Origin: Anaerolineae bacterium
GTDB taxonomy: Bacteria; Chloroflexota; Anaerolineae; Promineifilales; Promineifilaceae
Assembly: GCA_023384415.1 (NCBI GenBank)
Contig: JAHDWJ010000005.1
Span: forward strand, 120,493-184,492
DNA: 64,000 nucleotides
Reading direction: 5' to 3'
The position numbers and the translations under genes were made by a program. Under the pieces are notes generated by a model, which saw only the letters and a program-made list of their open reading frames with translations, was not told where the DNA came from and ran no database searches. Position 1 is the first letter of the stretch; each line of letters starts with the position of its first letter. Below, in pieces: positions 35,745 through 44,369 of this stretch.

Positions 35745-35974
35745 AACCAAACACGATTACCCCTTCGGTATTACAAGCAGTACCAATGCTTATTGCATTT
35801 CCCCATCAACGTTTTTGGGTGGATTATGATAATGAAGCAGATGTCTTATACATCAACTTCCAGCGTCCGCAGAAAGCGACTGATTCGCAGATGACCGATG
35901 AGGGTATTTTGCTCCGATATAGGGGAAAACAACTGGTTGGCATGACCATTTTGGATGCTTCTACTCGCCATTGA
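35732..35974 (+). CDS. DUF2283 protein, possible antitoxin
   Basis: The 80-residue protein has the DUF2283 pattern: WVDYDNEADVLYINFQRPQ, DEGILLRYRGKQLVGMTI, DAS. DUF2283 proteins commonly sit beside small toxin-like proteins. It overlaps the upstream gene by 13 bases, which implies coordinated translation. A repeat with ATCCACAGATGACACAGAT follows at 35998-36018 before paaD. Confidence 0.75.
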   Translation: MEKIKPNTITPSVLQAVPMLIAFPHQRFWVDYDNEADVLYINFQRPQKATDSQMTDEGILLRYRGKQLVGMTILDASTRH

Positions 35975-36145
35975 TCACAGATGAAAAATAAGAACTGATC
36001 CACAGATGACACAGATCTTACCAAAGAGGATATTTTGGCTTGTTTTAGCTATGCTTAAGAACGCGAACAACAAACATTGATCGTCCCTGTATGAAACTGC
36101 TCTTTAGTAGAAGACACGCAAACGGGTCTACTTAATTCTCTATTG

Positions 36146-36661
36146 ATGGATATGCAAAATGAAGCCGTGAATCAACCAGTGAATGCAGCCGTTGTCTGGC
36201 AGGCGTTAGCTGAGGTGAAAGACCCAGAAATCCCGTTGGTCTCTTTGGTGGAGATGGGGATTGTGCGTGATGTGGCGGTAGCAGAGGATGGCACAGTCAC
36301 GGTGCAGATGACCCCTACCTTTTCCGGCTGCCCGGCCCTGGAGGTGATGCGCCGGGAAATTACGGAAGCGGTGCAGGGGTTGGGCGCGGCCGCCGTCAAC
36401 GTTGAAATGGTGCTAAACCCACCCTGGAGCAGTGATTGGATCAGTGACGAAGCTCGTGTTAAACTAAATAACTTTGGTCTGGCCCCACCCCCCCGGCATG
36501 GGGGCAATGTACAGACTATCTTGTTTTGGGACGCGGCCGCGTGTCCCCGCTGTGGTTCCACTCGTACCACCTTACAAAACAGCTTCGGCCCCACCTTATG
36601 CCGGGCTATTTATACCTGTAATGATTGCCAGGAGCCATTTGAGCAGTTTAAGCCGCTCTAA
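36146..36661 (+). CDS. paaD: Phenylacetyl-CoA epoxidase maturation subunit D
   Basis: The 171-residue protein has a DUF59/MIP18 domain (VKDPEIPLVSLVEMGIVRDV, TPTFSGCPALEVMRREIT) and a C-terminal four-Cys zinc-type motif (CPRCGST...YTCNDC), as in PaaD. The role is Fe-S or di-iron site assembly for the epoxidase complex. It is separated from paaC by the putative toxin-antitoxin pair and its own 170-base leader. I chose ATG 36146; a TTG one codon earlier is present. Confidence 0.88.
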   Translation: MDMQNEAVNQPVNAAVVWQALAEVKDPEIPLVSLVEMGIVRDVAVAEDGTVTVQMTPTFSGCPALEVMRREITEAVQGLGAAAVNVEMVLNPPWSSDWISDEARVKLNNFGLAPPPRHGGNVQTILFWDAAACPRCGSTRTTLQNSFGPTLCRAIYTCNDCQEPFEQFKPL

Positions 36662-36750
36662 AGCGGTGCGCTGTTAACCGTTAGCCGACGGTTAGACAGC
36701 CATAAGAGTTGATATTTACCCTACCCCGTTCCACAAAGGACCCCTTACGT

Positions 36751-37989
36751 ATGACATCAAATGTAAAACAAACAATAAGCTGGCTGTTCGCGGCCGCAAT
36801 CTTGACCCTTCTCCTGGCAGCTTGCGGGGCTGCCGTGCCTGAAACTGTCACCCCAGTTGCCGATGATGAGACCCCAGAACTCATTCGCGTTGAGCTAACT
36901 GTCGAGACCCTATTCGTAGGTAACGGCCCCCGTCCCCAAATGGGTGAAGTAGTCGGCATTCATTACATCGGTTACCTGGACGATGGCACTGAATTTGATA
37001 ACTCCTACTTTCGTAATCAACCCGCCGTCTTTGCTGTTGGTCGGGGTATGGTCATCCCTGGTTGGGAGCAGGCCGTCCTCAAAATGAACCTGGGTGAACG
37101 AGCAAAAGTAACCATTCCCCCGGAAATGGCCTTTGGTCCAGAAGGTGTTCCCGGCATCATTCCCCCCAATGCCCCACTCATCATGGAAATCGAACTGCTG
37201 TTTATCAAACCTGGTTCACCCGAACTCCCTGCGGCTACTAACCCGGCTGATTTTGTCACCACTGATTCTGGGCTGCAATACGTTGATCTCGTTGTGGGAG
37301 ATGGCCCACTGCCCGAAACCAATGGCATCGTTTCTGTCCATTACACCGGCTGGCTAGAAGATGGAAAGAAATTTGATAGCTCCATTGACCGGGATGATCC
37401 CATCACTTTTGTTTTGGGCAAAGATCAGGTCATTCCCGGCTGGGAGGAAGGCGTTGCCAGTATGCGCGTAGGCGGCAAGCGGCAGATGATCATTCCCGCC
37501 GACCTGGCGTATGGGGCCACCGGTTACCAAAATTTTATCCCTCCCAATGCTGTTCTTACCTTTGATGTAGAACTGCTCGCCTATTACGCTCCAGCCCCGG
37601 CTGCTCCCACGGAGATTGATGAAGCCGATCTGGTCACGACCGAAAGTGGACTGCAATATGTTGATCTGGTTGTTGGCACGGGTGAGGTGGCTCGTTCTGG
37701 GTATACTGTATCTGTTCATTACACTGGCTGGCTAACGGATACGACTAAATTTGATAGCTCGTTAGATCGGGGTACGCCGCTGGAATTTGTTCTAGGGGAA
37801 GGCCGGGTAATAGTAGGCTGGGAAGAAGGATTGGTAGGAATGCGTGTAGGCGGCCGCCGCCAACTGATCATTCCCTCAGACCTTGCCTATGGCGATTTAG
37901 GTCAAGGCATTATCCCTGGTGGAGCTACACTGATCTTTGAAGTGGAGCTAATAGAAACCAAAGCTCCGCTTAGCCCTATACCAGATTAG
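36751..37989 (+). CDS. Lipoprotein with three FKBP-type peptidyl-prolyl isomerase domains
   Basis: The 412-residue protein begins with a lipoprotein signal ending LLLAAC (Cys 25). Three FKBP domains lie at about residues 55-153, 177-279 and 303-406. Each has the pattern VxVHYTGWL, FDSS, VIPGWEEG and a final FDVELL or FEVELI. Domain 1 diverges (VVGIHYIGYL, FDNSYF), while 2 and 3 are closer to canonical. FKBPs speed proline isomerisation in folding proteins. Three copies on one envelope-anchored chain suggests a folding factor for secreted proteins. I chose ATG 36751 because only it places the lipobox near the start. Confidence 0.85.
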   Translation: MTSNVKQTISWLFAAAILTLLLAACGAAVPETVTPVADDETPELIRVELTVETLFVGNGPRPQMGEVVGIHYIGYLDDGTEFDNSYFRNQPAVFAVGRGMVIPGWEQAVLKMNLGERAKVTIPPEMAFGPEGVPGIIPPNAPLIMEIELLFIKPGSPELPAATNPADFVTTDSGLQYVDLVVGDGPLPETNGIVSVHYTGWLEDGKKFDSSIDRDDPITFVLGKDQVIPGWEEGVASMRVGGKRQMIIPADLAYGATGYQNFIPPNAVLTFDVELLAYYAPAPAAPTEIDEADLVTTESGLQYVDLVVGTGEVARSGYTVSVHYTGWLTDTTKFDSSLDRGTPLEFVLGEGRVIVGWEEGLVGMRVGGRRQLIIPSDLAYGDLGQGIIPGGATLIFEVELIETKAPLSPIPD

Positions 37990-38007
37990 GTTTTGTAGGC
38001 CAATACA

Positions 38008-38874
38008 ATGTCTGATTACCTTGTGCGAATGATAGCCAGAGAAACCGGGGTTCGGGGGTTTGCCTGCCTGACCACTGATATTGTTCAGGAAGCAGCCCGG
38101 CGGCACCAAACCAGCCCGGTGGCAACCGTTGCTCTGGGGCAGGCGCTTACTTCTGCCTCTCTAATGGGGGCGTTGTTAAAAGCCCGGCAGCGGGTAGCCC
38201 TCAAATTTGAAGGCAATGGCCCGCTGGCTAAAATCATTGTAGAAGCAGAAAGCAATGGGGCGGTGCGTGGCTACGTAGCCGTGCCTGATGTATCCCAATC
38301 CCCACAATGGGGAGCATTTGCTGTGTCTGAAGCGTTGGGCAGTGAAGGTTTTTTGACGGTAGTGAAGGATTTACGCCTACGTGATTTGTATCAAAGTATT
38401 GTTCCGCTGCCGGTTGGAGATATTGAAGGGGATCTGACCTATTATCTTAACCAATCGGAGCAGCTGCCCTCTTTGGTGGCGATGGGGGTACAGTTGGATG
38501 AGATGGGGCAGGTCGCGGCCGCAGGCGGACTTCTCATCCAATCATTACCCCCATATAACCCAGATGTCATCGCCATGTTAAGCGAACGGGTTGAAGAAAT
38601 ACCCCCAATTAGGGAATTGCTGGCCCAGGGGAACACCCCGGAAGATCTGTTAGCCTTGCTGTTTGGCAATCTGGAAATCAAACTATTGGGGCAGCAGCCC
38701 CTCTTCTTCCAATGTACTTGCAGTCGGGAACGCTCCTTGCAAGCGATTAAAAACCTTTCTTTGGATGAGGTAGCTGAGATGTTAGCCGCTGAGGAGCAGA
38801 TAGTGGTAGATTGCCATTTCTGCCATGAGCGTTACATCTTTGATCACGAAGATTTGGTCGAGATCACTGGTTGA
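38008..38874 (+). CDS. hslO: Redox-regulated chaperone Hsp33
   Basis: The 288-residue protein matches Hsp33: N-terminal DYLVRMIARETGVRGFAC, ALTSASLMGALLK, LKFEGNGPLAKIIVEAESNG and the C-terminal redox switch CTCS plus CHFC that binds zinc when reduced. Oxidation of these four Cys activates holdase function. It follows the FKBP lipoprotein by 18 bases, and a proteostasis operon is plausible. Confidence 0.93.
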   Translation: MSDYLVRMIARETGVRGFACLTTDIVQEAARRHQTSPVATVALGQALTSASLMGALLKARQRVALKFEGNGPLAKIIVEAESNGAVRGYVAVPDVSQSPQWGAFAVSEALGSEGFLTVVKDLRLRDLYQSIVPLPVGDIEGDLTYYLNQSEQLPSLVAMGVQLDEMGQVAAAGGLLIQSLPPYNPDVIAMLSERVEEIPPIRELLAQGNTPEDLLALLFGNLEIKLLGQQPLFFQCTCSRERSLQAIKNLSLDEVAEMLAAEEQIVVDCHFCHERYIFDHEDLVEITG

Positions 38875-38921
38875 TGATTGAGGTATCTCCAGACAAGCCC
38901 GAATTGTGAAACCTATAACCC

Positions 38922-39767
38922 ATGCGTATCAGTGAAAATGGTATTATCCAGGCGGCAGGGGGAATTGTGTGGCGTAATGGAGCTGGCGGCCGCGAACTGG
39001 CTCTCATCCACCGTCCCCGTTATAACGACTGGAGCTTACCCAAAGGGCATTTAGAACCAGGGGAGAGTTGGCCTGCGGCCGCCTTGCGTGAAGTGACAGA
39101 AGAGACCGGCTGCCAGGTGCAGTTGGGAGAATTTGCTGGAGCCGTCAATTATCTGGTGCAAGGCATTCCCAAGCTGGTACTGTTTTGGCAGATGGAGTTA
39201 CTCCATGAGCCGCCCTACCGCCCCAATGAAGAAAGTGATGCCCTGGTCTGGCTGCCCCTGGCTGAAGCCTGGCCCCGCCTCACCTACGCTGCCGAGCGGA
39301 TGCTCCTGAACGCCCCTTTACCCCCACGAGACCGCCACATCGCGGCCGCAACCACCCTCATTCGTAACGCCGCTGGTCATATCCTGCTCATCAACAGCCC
39401 GGCGCGGGGCTGGGAACTGCCCGGCGGCATCATTGAAGCGGGAGAAGATTTGCACCAGGGCGCGGCCCGCGAATTGTGGGAAGAGACCGGTATCCGGGCT
39501 GATTTGCACACCCTGGCTTTCGTCAACTCTAGTATCAGCTCCCCCAGCAAATTTATCTTTGGCCTGATAGGTGATTATCGTGAAGGAACGCTGACCCCCA
39601 GTCCGGAGAGCACCGACCTGGCCTGGGTCACACCTGACGAAGCCCGGCAGCGAATCAGCAGCCCCATTGTGTTAGACCGGCTGGGGCAGTTTTTGGCTTA
39701 TCGCGGCCGCGTCACCCACACCACTTACCACCCAAACCCATTCCAAATTGTGCGCCATATCGCTTAA
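38922..39767 (+). CDS. Protein with two tandem Nudix hydrolase domains
   Basis: The 281-residue protein has two Nudix boxes: GHLEPGESWPAAALREVTEE at about residues 46-68 and GGIIEAGEDLHQGAARELWE at about 167-189, each with the REVTEE or RELWEE metal-binding helix intact. The first domain resembles diadenosine-polyphosphate or ADP-ribose-type Nudix enzymes (RPRYNDWSLPKG); the second is a standard nucleotide-diphosphate type. Both look active. Substrates are unknown. A 49-base inverted repeat at 39791-39839 follows before the next gene. Confidence 0.85.
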   Translation: MRISENGIIQAAGGIVWRNGAGGRELALIHRPRYNDWSLPKGHLEPGESWPAAALREVTEETGCQVQLGEFAGAVNYLVQGIPKLVLFWQMELLHEPPYRPNEESDALVWLPLAEAWPRLTYAAERMLLNAPLPPRDRHIAAATTLIRNAAGHILLINSPARGWELPGGIIEAGEDLHQGAARELWEETGIRADLHTLAFVNSSISSPSKFIFGLIGDYREGTLTPSPESTDLAWVTPDEARQRISSPIVLDRLGQFLAYRGRVTHTTYHPNPFQIVRHIA

Positions 39768-39790
39768 AAAACCGTATAGCTGGCAGTTTC

Positions 39791-39839
39791 CTCTAAACAA
39801 ATGGCCTCATGGCTGATTGACTTTGCCATAGGTTTAGAG
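39791..39839. repeat. Two-part inverted repeat (CTCTAAAC/GTTTAGAG and ATGGC/GCCAT)
   Basis: CTCTAAAC at 39791-39798 pairs with GTTTAGAG at 39832-39839, and ATGGC at 39801-39805 with GCCAT at 39825-39829. It lies between the Nudix gene and the GlsB-like gene. There is no T-run, so it may be a leader structure rather than a terminator. Confidence 0.5.
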
Positions 39840-39890
39840 TACGGATCATCCAGCCAATTATACTATCTTGACGATAAGGAGATTTAGGAA

Positions 39891-40154
39891 ATGGGTACAT
39901 GTTCCTGGATTCTATTTGGAGCTATTGCTGGTTGGGTTGCCAGCCTGCTCACCGGACGGAATGAGCGAATGGGCTGCCTGGCCAACATCATCATTGGCAT
40001 TTTAGGGGCGATGATTGGTGGGTTTGTGGTGAACTTGCTTGGCGGCCGCGGCGATATTACCGGCTTCAATCTATACAGCTTTGGCGTGGCTGTTTTAGGG
40101 GCCGTTCTTCTCCTGGGCATTACCGGCTGGTTTGCTAAGAACCAAAAATATTAG
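39891..40154 (+). CDS. GlsB/YeaQ/YmgE family small membrane protein
   Basis: The 87-residue protein has three hydrophobic stretches with glycine-rich ends: WILFGAIAGWVASLLTG, NIIIGILGAMIGGFVVNLLG and FGVAVLGAVLLLGITGWF. This is the transglycosylase-associated family, a small stress-induced inner-membrane protein of unknown biochemistry. AAGGAG lies about 10 bases before the start. Confidence 0.88.
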   Translation: MGTCSWILFGAIAGWVASLLTGRNERMGCLANIIIGILGAMIGGFVVNLLGGRGDITGFNLYSFGVAVLGAVLLLGITGWFAKNQKY

Positions 40155-40173
40155 CCCCTGGCAGCCTGCCAGA

Positions 40174-40338
40174 GAAAGAAATTCGGACACGGATGACTCC
40201 ACTGAAAAAGGTCGCGCAGAGACGCGAAGGCGCAAAGTTACCAAAGAAAAATTCGTGCTAATTCGTGGCTTCTTTGAGTGGACTCACGGATAAACACGGA
40301 TTTAGGGACGTGGCGAAGCTAAAAATCCGTGTAGTAAC
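40174..40338. repeat. Cluster of dispersed repeat words (GCGCAGAGACGCGAAGG, AATTCGTGCTAATTCGTGG, CACGGATTT)
   Basis: This stretch strings together three word families: GCGCAGAGACGCG-like (40215-40232), AATTCGTG repeats (40250-40270) and CACGGATAAACACGGATTT (40286-40304, echoed by AAATCCGTGTAG at 40323). Relatives occur at 59431-59494 and 61256-61320. It is intergenic and has no coding potential that I can support. Confidence 0.6.
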
Positions 40339-40433
40339 ATCTCAATAAAATGTGTAACCTTCGGAAGGTTTGACCCAAGAGCTTGTCCATTGCCCAAACC
40401 TTCCGAAGGTTCGCCCCAACTTATTGAGAAGAT
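40339..40433. repeat. 95-bp palindromic repeat element, copy 1
   Basis: The element starts ATCTCAATAAAATG and ends CTTATTGAGAAGAT, and inside it AACCTTCGGAAGGTT is mirrored by AACCTTCCGAAGGTT. A second copy at 42472-42565 differs at only a few positions. No transposase is nearby. It is a MITE-like or REP-like non-coding element. Confidence 0.8.
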
Positions 40434-40453
40434 ACCAATCCGTGTGCTAAACC

Positions 40454-41002
40454 TCATACCATCTCTTTCAGCTTATTGGCAAACGATTTACGAAATTTCC
40501 GTATTTTGGGGTCAATGACCGCCATACAATACGGCTGATAACGGTTATTGTTAAAATAATCCTGGTGATAATCTTCCGCTGGATAAAACCGTTCATAAGG
40601 CGTAATCTCCGTCACAATGGGGGTGCGATAAGTTCCAGATCGGTTTAACACCTCTTTCGTCCGCACGGCGATTTCCCGCTGTATTTCATCGTGGTACAGC
40701 ACAATCGAGCGGTATTGTGTCCCCACATCAGCCCCCTGCCGATTCAACGTTGTGGGGTCATGGGTGTGGAAAAAAATCAACAGCAGCTCCTCATAACTGA
40801 TTACTTCTGGGTCATAACTGAGTTGAACCACCTCCGCATGGCCGGTTGTGCCATTACAAACGGCATAATAAGTAGGGTTTTCCACCTGTCCCCCGGCATA
40901 ACCAGACACCACCTTATCTACTCCAATCACATCTTGAAAAATCGCTTCCGTACACCAGAAGCACCCCCCACCAAAGGTTGCCAACGCTTTATTGTCAGAC
41001 AT
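40454..41002 (-). CDS. msrA: Peptide methionine sulfoxide reductase A
   Basis: The 182-residue protein carries the MsrA active site ATFGGGCFWCTEAIFQ with catalytic Cys near residue 15, plus SGYAGG, GHAEVVQLSYDP and QGADVGTQYRS. It reduces methionine-S-sulfoxide in proteins. The conserved C-terminal AEDYHQDYF is present. AAGGGGG lies upstream of the ATG on the minus strand. No msrB is adjacent. Confidence 0.95.
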   Translation of the reverse strand: MSDNKALATFGGGCFWCTEAIFQDVIGVDKVVSGYAGGQVENPTYYAVCNGTTGHAEVVQLSYDPEVISYEELLLIFFHTHDPTTLNRQGADVGTQYRSIVLYHDEIQREIAVRTKEVLNRSGTYRTPIVTEITPYERFYPAEDYHQDYFNNNRYQPYCMAVIDPKIRKFRKSFANKLKEMV

Positions 41003-41418
41003 AGTTACCCCCTTGCAAAGTAAGGATGAATTATGAAGTGAGAATTATGAAAAGGCCACCTGGGCCAATGCACTATTTCTTCCATAAGCTCTTTTCAGGT
41101 TATTTCAGGCATAATGACAGGATAAAGAGGCGATTGTTTACCTGGCCCGGTTAACTTTAAGGATTGTGTAAGGGTTAGCAACCCCTCAAGGTGAAACACA
41201 AACCGTAAGGCGGTCGGCTTAAGGTATTAAGGCAACCCCTGTGTACAATGACAAGGGTGAGCCACCAGCAAACATCGTGGGCATCTAAAAATAACTTACC
41301 GGTTTAGATTTGACAGGTTTCCGAAAACCTGTCAAATCTGGGCAGAACTTATTTTTAGACAATTACATAGTGGGATAGGCCCTAAAGGGGCACAATGATC
41401 CAAAGGAGCAATCAAATT
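41003..41418. other. Intergenic region upstream of galE with a long two-part hairpin
   Basis: No gene is seen in this stretch. It holds two GCAACCCC direct repeats (near 41180 and 41232) and the hairpin at 41285-41358. A TACAAT box near 41243 could be a promoter -10 element for galE, but no matching -35 is clear. I cannot assign a known riboswitch. Confidence 0.45.
41285..41358. repeat. Long hairpin with 15-bp perfect inner stem
   Basis: AGATTTGACAGGTTT pairs perfectly with AAACCTGTCAAATCT around a CCGA loop. An outer pair CTAAAAATAACTT / AACTTATTTTTAG has one mismatch. It lies about 60 bases upstream of galE. It may be a transposon-derived palindrome or a leader structure. Confidence 0.75.
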
Positions 41419-42405
41419 ATGAAGGTTTTTGTGACTGGCGGGGCGGGTTATATTGGCAGCACTGTCGTAGCCGAATTGATCGCCGCCGGAGATTCAGTCG
41501 TCGTCTTTGACAATTTATACCAGGGCCACCGGGGGGCTGTTCACCCTGAGGCCATCTTTATCCAGGGGGATCTGGCGGACCGGGGGGCGATAGATGCGGC
41601 TTTAGCTGAACACCGACCGGACGGGATTATGCACTTTGCCTCTTATACCCTGGTAGGGGAGTCAGTTACGCACCCGTTTCTTTACCTGGGGGATAATGTA
41701 CGTAATGCCCTTAATCTGTTAGAAAGTGCGGTGCAGTATGATGTACGCCGTTTTATTCTCTCTTCTACGGCCAATTTGTTTGATGACCCAGAGGAGATGC
41801 CGATTAAGGCCACTGAGCGTATTGTACCTGGCAGCCCATATGGGGAATCCAAATATTTGATTGAGCGGCTGCTGCATTGGCTGGATAAGATTTATGGGCT
41901 GCGTTATGCCGCTTTGCGCTATTTCAATGCCTGTGGATCCCACTCACCTGATTTGGGGGAAGACCATGACCCGGAGACGCACCTGATTCCATTGGTGTTA
42001 CAGGTAGCGTTGGGGCAGCGGCCGCATATCACCGTATTTGGTGATGATTATCCCACCCCAGACGGGACCTGCGTTCGGGATTACATTCACGTTGTAGACC
42101 TGGCCCAGGCCCACATTTTGGCCTTGCGAGCCTTAGAAAATGGGGTCAGTCGTAAATATAATTTAGGCAATGGGCAGGGGTTTAGCGTTAAAGAGGTAAT
42201 TGAGGTTGCCCGTCAGGTCACGGGGCATCCCATTCCCACTGTGATAGGTGAGCGGCGGCCAGGTGATCCAGCCATTTTGATTGCTGACAGCACGGCCATT
42301 CAACAGGAGTTAGGCTGGAAACCCCGTTATCCGTCTTTACAGACGATTATTGAAACGGCCTGGGCCTGGCATCAACGGCATCCACACGGCTATGAAAAGG
42401 GGTGA
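41419..42405 (+). CDS. galE: UDP-glucose 4-epimerase
   Basis: The 328-residue enzyme has a Rossmann site [19 protein letters not shown], the SDR catalytic residues in [11 protein letters not shown] and [16 protein letters not shown] (Tyr-x3-Lys), and [17 protein letters not shown] with [16 protein letters not shown]. It interconverts UDP-glucose and UDP-galactose, feeding the glycan genes. I chose ATG 41419, where AAAGGAG lies 10 bases upstream and the first residues MKVFVTGG are standard; an upstream in-frame ATG adds eight residues. Confidence 0.92.
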   Translation: MKVFVTGGAGYIGSTVVAELIAAGDSVVVFDNLYQGHRGAVHPEAIFIQGDLADRGAIDAALAEHRPDGIMHFASYTLVGESVTHPFLYLGDNVRNALNLLESAVQYDVRRFILSSTANLFDDPEEMPIKATERIVPGSPYGESKYLIERLLHWLDKIYGLRYAALRYFNACGSHSPDLGEDHDPETHLIPLVLQVALGQRPHITVFGDDYPTPDGTCVRDYIHVVDLAQAHILALRALENGVSRKYNLGNGQGFSVKEVIEVARQVTGHPIPTVIGERRPGDPAILIADSTAIQQELGWKPRYPSLQTIIETAWAWHQRHPHGYEKG

Positions 42406-42471
42406 AACGTGAAGCGTGATGTGTGACCGGAGAGAAAACCGCACACATCACGCTTCATTGGTTAAGGGTAA

Positions 42472-42565
42472 CATCTCAGTAAAATGTGTAACCTTCGGAA
42501 GGTTTGACCCAAGAGCTTGGCCATTGCCTAGACCTTCCGAAGGTTCGCCAACTTATTGAGAAGAT
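42472..42565. repeat. 95-bp palindromic repeat element, copy 2
   Basis: Near-identical to the element at 40339-40433: ATCTCAGTAAAATGTGT start, AACCTTCGGAAGG and CCTTCCGAAGGTT core, CTTATTGAGAAGAT end. It sits between the galE stop and the convergent lipoprotein gene, 4 bases from the latter's end, and may act as a two-way terminator. Confidence 0.8.
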
Positions 42566-42569
42566 ATGG

Positions 42570-44369
42570 TTAAGGCGTGATAAAAGCGGGATCAACCGCC
42601 TGAACGAAAATTTCGATGGTTTCGCCCAGGCTAGTGGTGCCACGGAACCGCCAGGCGGGTTGCAGCAGGTTGCTCTCAGCATTCCCATCCCATGCGCCCA
42701 TGTAACTGATAGTATAAACCATATCCACCTGGGTAATGGTAATTTCATCAACCCCTGGAATACCGGAAGGCATTTCTTCAATCGTTTGCCAATTTAATAC
42801 CTGGGGAGAGGATTGAGCTACCCCAGGGGGGAGCCATCCGTTGACAAACACCCGTGTCCCGTCGGCAATTTCTGTGGGGGCGTTGGGCAAAATCCAGGTC
42901 AAACCAACATCAGCGGTGAAGATGGCCTGCCCGTTTTCCCAGGTCAACACACCGGCCTCGTATCGGTATTCGGGATAATCCCGCACTGGCTGCCATTGGT
43001 TCAATTGAATGGCCTGTACATTAGGGGCGACCTGAACGATGGTGCCGCTGATAAAAATTTGCTGGCCTACTTGATTGATTAGCTCTTCCAGGACCTCATC
43101 GGCAGCCAGGATACGGAACTGATCGCCCATGATGCGAGGTGGACCGCTGCCTTCAGCCCGAACGTATCCCATTAAATAAGGATAGAGGTCAATGGTTTCC
43201 CCTTCCTGGTATTGGCGAGGGTAATATTTGTTTGTGGGGCCAGGCATAAAGCTGGATGTGGCTGGGTAAGGGACAACCTGCCCGTTTTCATCAAGTTTGG
43301 GGTAGATGTTGTAGAAGACGCGGTTGTAATCTACCCCTTGTTGGAGCAGTTCCCAGGCGGCCGCGGCACTGATTAGCGGATATTCCTGAGCGGTAATAAC
43401 CTCACTCATCCGGCTGTAGTAGAGGTAGGTGATAACCCCATTTCCATTTACGGTGACAGTGAAATCAGGGTTGATAACTTCCCGACCATCTATCAGGCGG
43501 TAAATCTGTACTTCTTCACCCCAATAACTTTTGCGGAAGACGTGGGGGTAATCTAACAGACCGCGCTCTTGTAAAAATGCTTCTGCAACAACTCTGGCCT
43601 GGTCGTATGGCATATAATCAAATGGGCCATACATGTTGCTGCCACTGACATCATTGTAGCTCACATCCAGACCGTAGATAGAGAGGGTTTTGGCCCCATC
43701 AAAAGCGTAGTAATTGGGGGTGGGCTGGTAATAATCACGCGGTGCCCCTTCATCACCTGGATAAATACCTGGGGTGGGCATGTTGTAGTTGTAATAATCC
43801 AGATATAGTTCCGGGGGAAAGCCGAAGCGCAGGGCAATTTCTCGTGCTTCTTCGACGGTCAGGCGCATGCTGCTGGGAGATTGCCACACGTTCGCGGCCG
43901 CAGGGCCTTCAGGCAAGGTGGTTTGCAGGATAAAGCTGGTATTGCCAAACGACAACATGCCATAATACCCTGGGCTGTAGCCAAAACCGCCCCCACCACC
44001 GCCACGCCCGTAAGCGGATTCAACGCCCACATTGGCCACACTACCACCCATAACTGCTGTTGACATAGGGGCAACCGCTGGGGCCGCTCCCATATCTTCA
44101 GATACGCCTAAGGATGTGGGGATACTCCCACCGGCGGCACTGCCAATGCCAGGCAGGGCCGGCAGGTTGCTGTAATCGGCATTGGTAGAGGAAGGTTCGG
44201 GCGCGGCCGCGTCGTCTCCCCCTGGCTGCACCGTGACCACCGGCTCATTTATATTCACATTCACGGCCGGGGTTTCGTTGCCATCTGTAGCCGTACAGGC
44301 CACAGCCAGCAGCATAAGCAAACTGGTCAAGAGAAAGATAAATCGGTTGATACTGGTTGTTTGTAACAT
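42570..44369 (-). CDS. Lipoprotein of unknown function, paralogue A
   Basis: The protein of about 599 residues begins with a lipoprotein signal ending LLAVAC. A proline/alanine/glycine-rich region (including six glycines in a row) reaches residue about 150. The rest has YYAFDGAKTLSIYGLDVSYN, YDQARVVAEAFLQERGLLDY and VFVNGWLPPG. The gene at 44670-46364 shares this order (YYLFDGSRMLSFYGANVSYF, LAQARPIAEAYLNQRGLLNF), so the two are paralogues. No known family is recognised. AAAGGAG before ATG 44369 and the lipobox justify that start over an upstream one at 44594. Confidence 0.75.
   Translation of the reverse strand: MLQTTSINRFIFLLTSLLMLLAVACTATDGNETPAVNVNINEPVVTVQPGGDDAAAPEPSSTNADYSNLPALPGIGSAAGGSIPTSLGVSEDMGAAPAVAPMSTAVMGGSVANVGVESAYGRGGGGGGFGYSPGYYGMLSFGNTSFILQTTLPEGPAAANVWQSPSSMRLTVEEAREIALRFGFPPELYLDYYNYNMPTPGIYPGDEGAPRDYYQPTPNYYAFDGAKTLSIYGLDVSYNDVSGSNMYGPFDYMPYDQARVVAEAFLQERGLLDYPHVFRKSYWGEEVQIYRLIDGREVINPDFTVTVNGNGVITYLYYSRMSEVITAQEYPLISAAAAWELLQQGVDYNRVFYNIYPKLDENGQVVPYPATSSFMPGPTNKYYPRQYQEGETIDLYPYLMGYVRAEGSGPPRIMGDQFRILAADEVLEELINQVGQQIFISGTIVQVAPNVQAIQLNQWQPVRDYPEYRYEAGVLTWENGQAIFTADVGLTWILPNAPTEIADGTRVFVNGWLPPGVAQSSPQVLNWQTIEEMPSGIPGVDEITITQVDMVYTISYMGAWDGNAESNLLQPAWRFRGTTSLGETIEIFVQAVDPAFITP

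Noticed and set aside
40339..40433. Insertion sequence with transposase at the palindromic element
   Set aside because: The element is only 95 bp and holds no open frame.
41003..41418. Riboswitch upstream of galE
   Set aside because: The folds are palindromic and do not match the cores of riboswitches that I know; the region looks like repeat-derived DNA.
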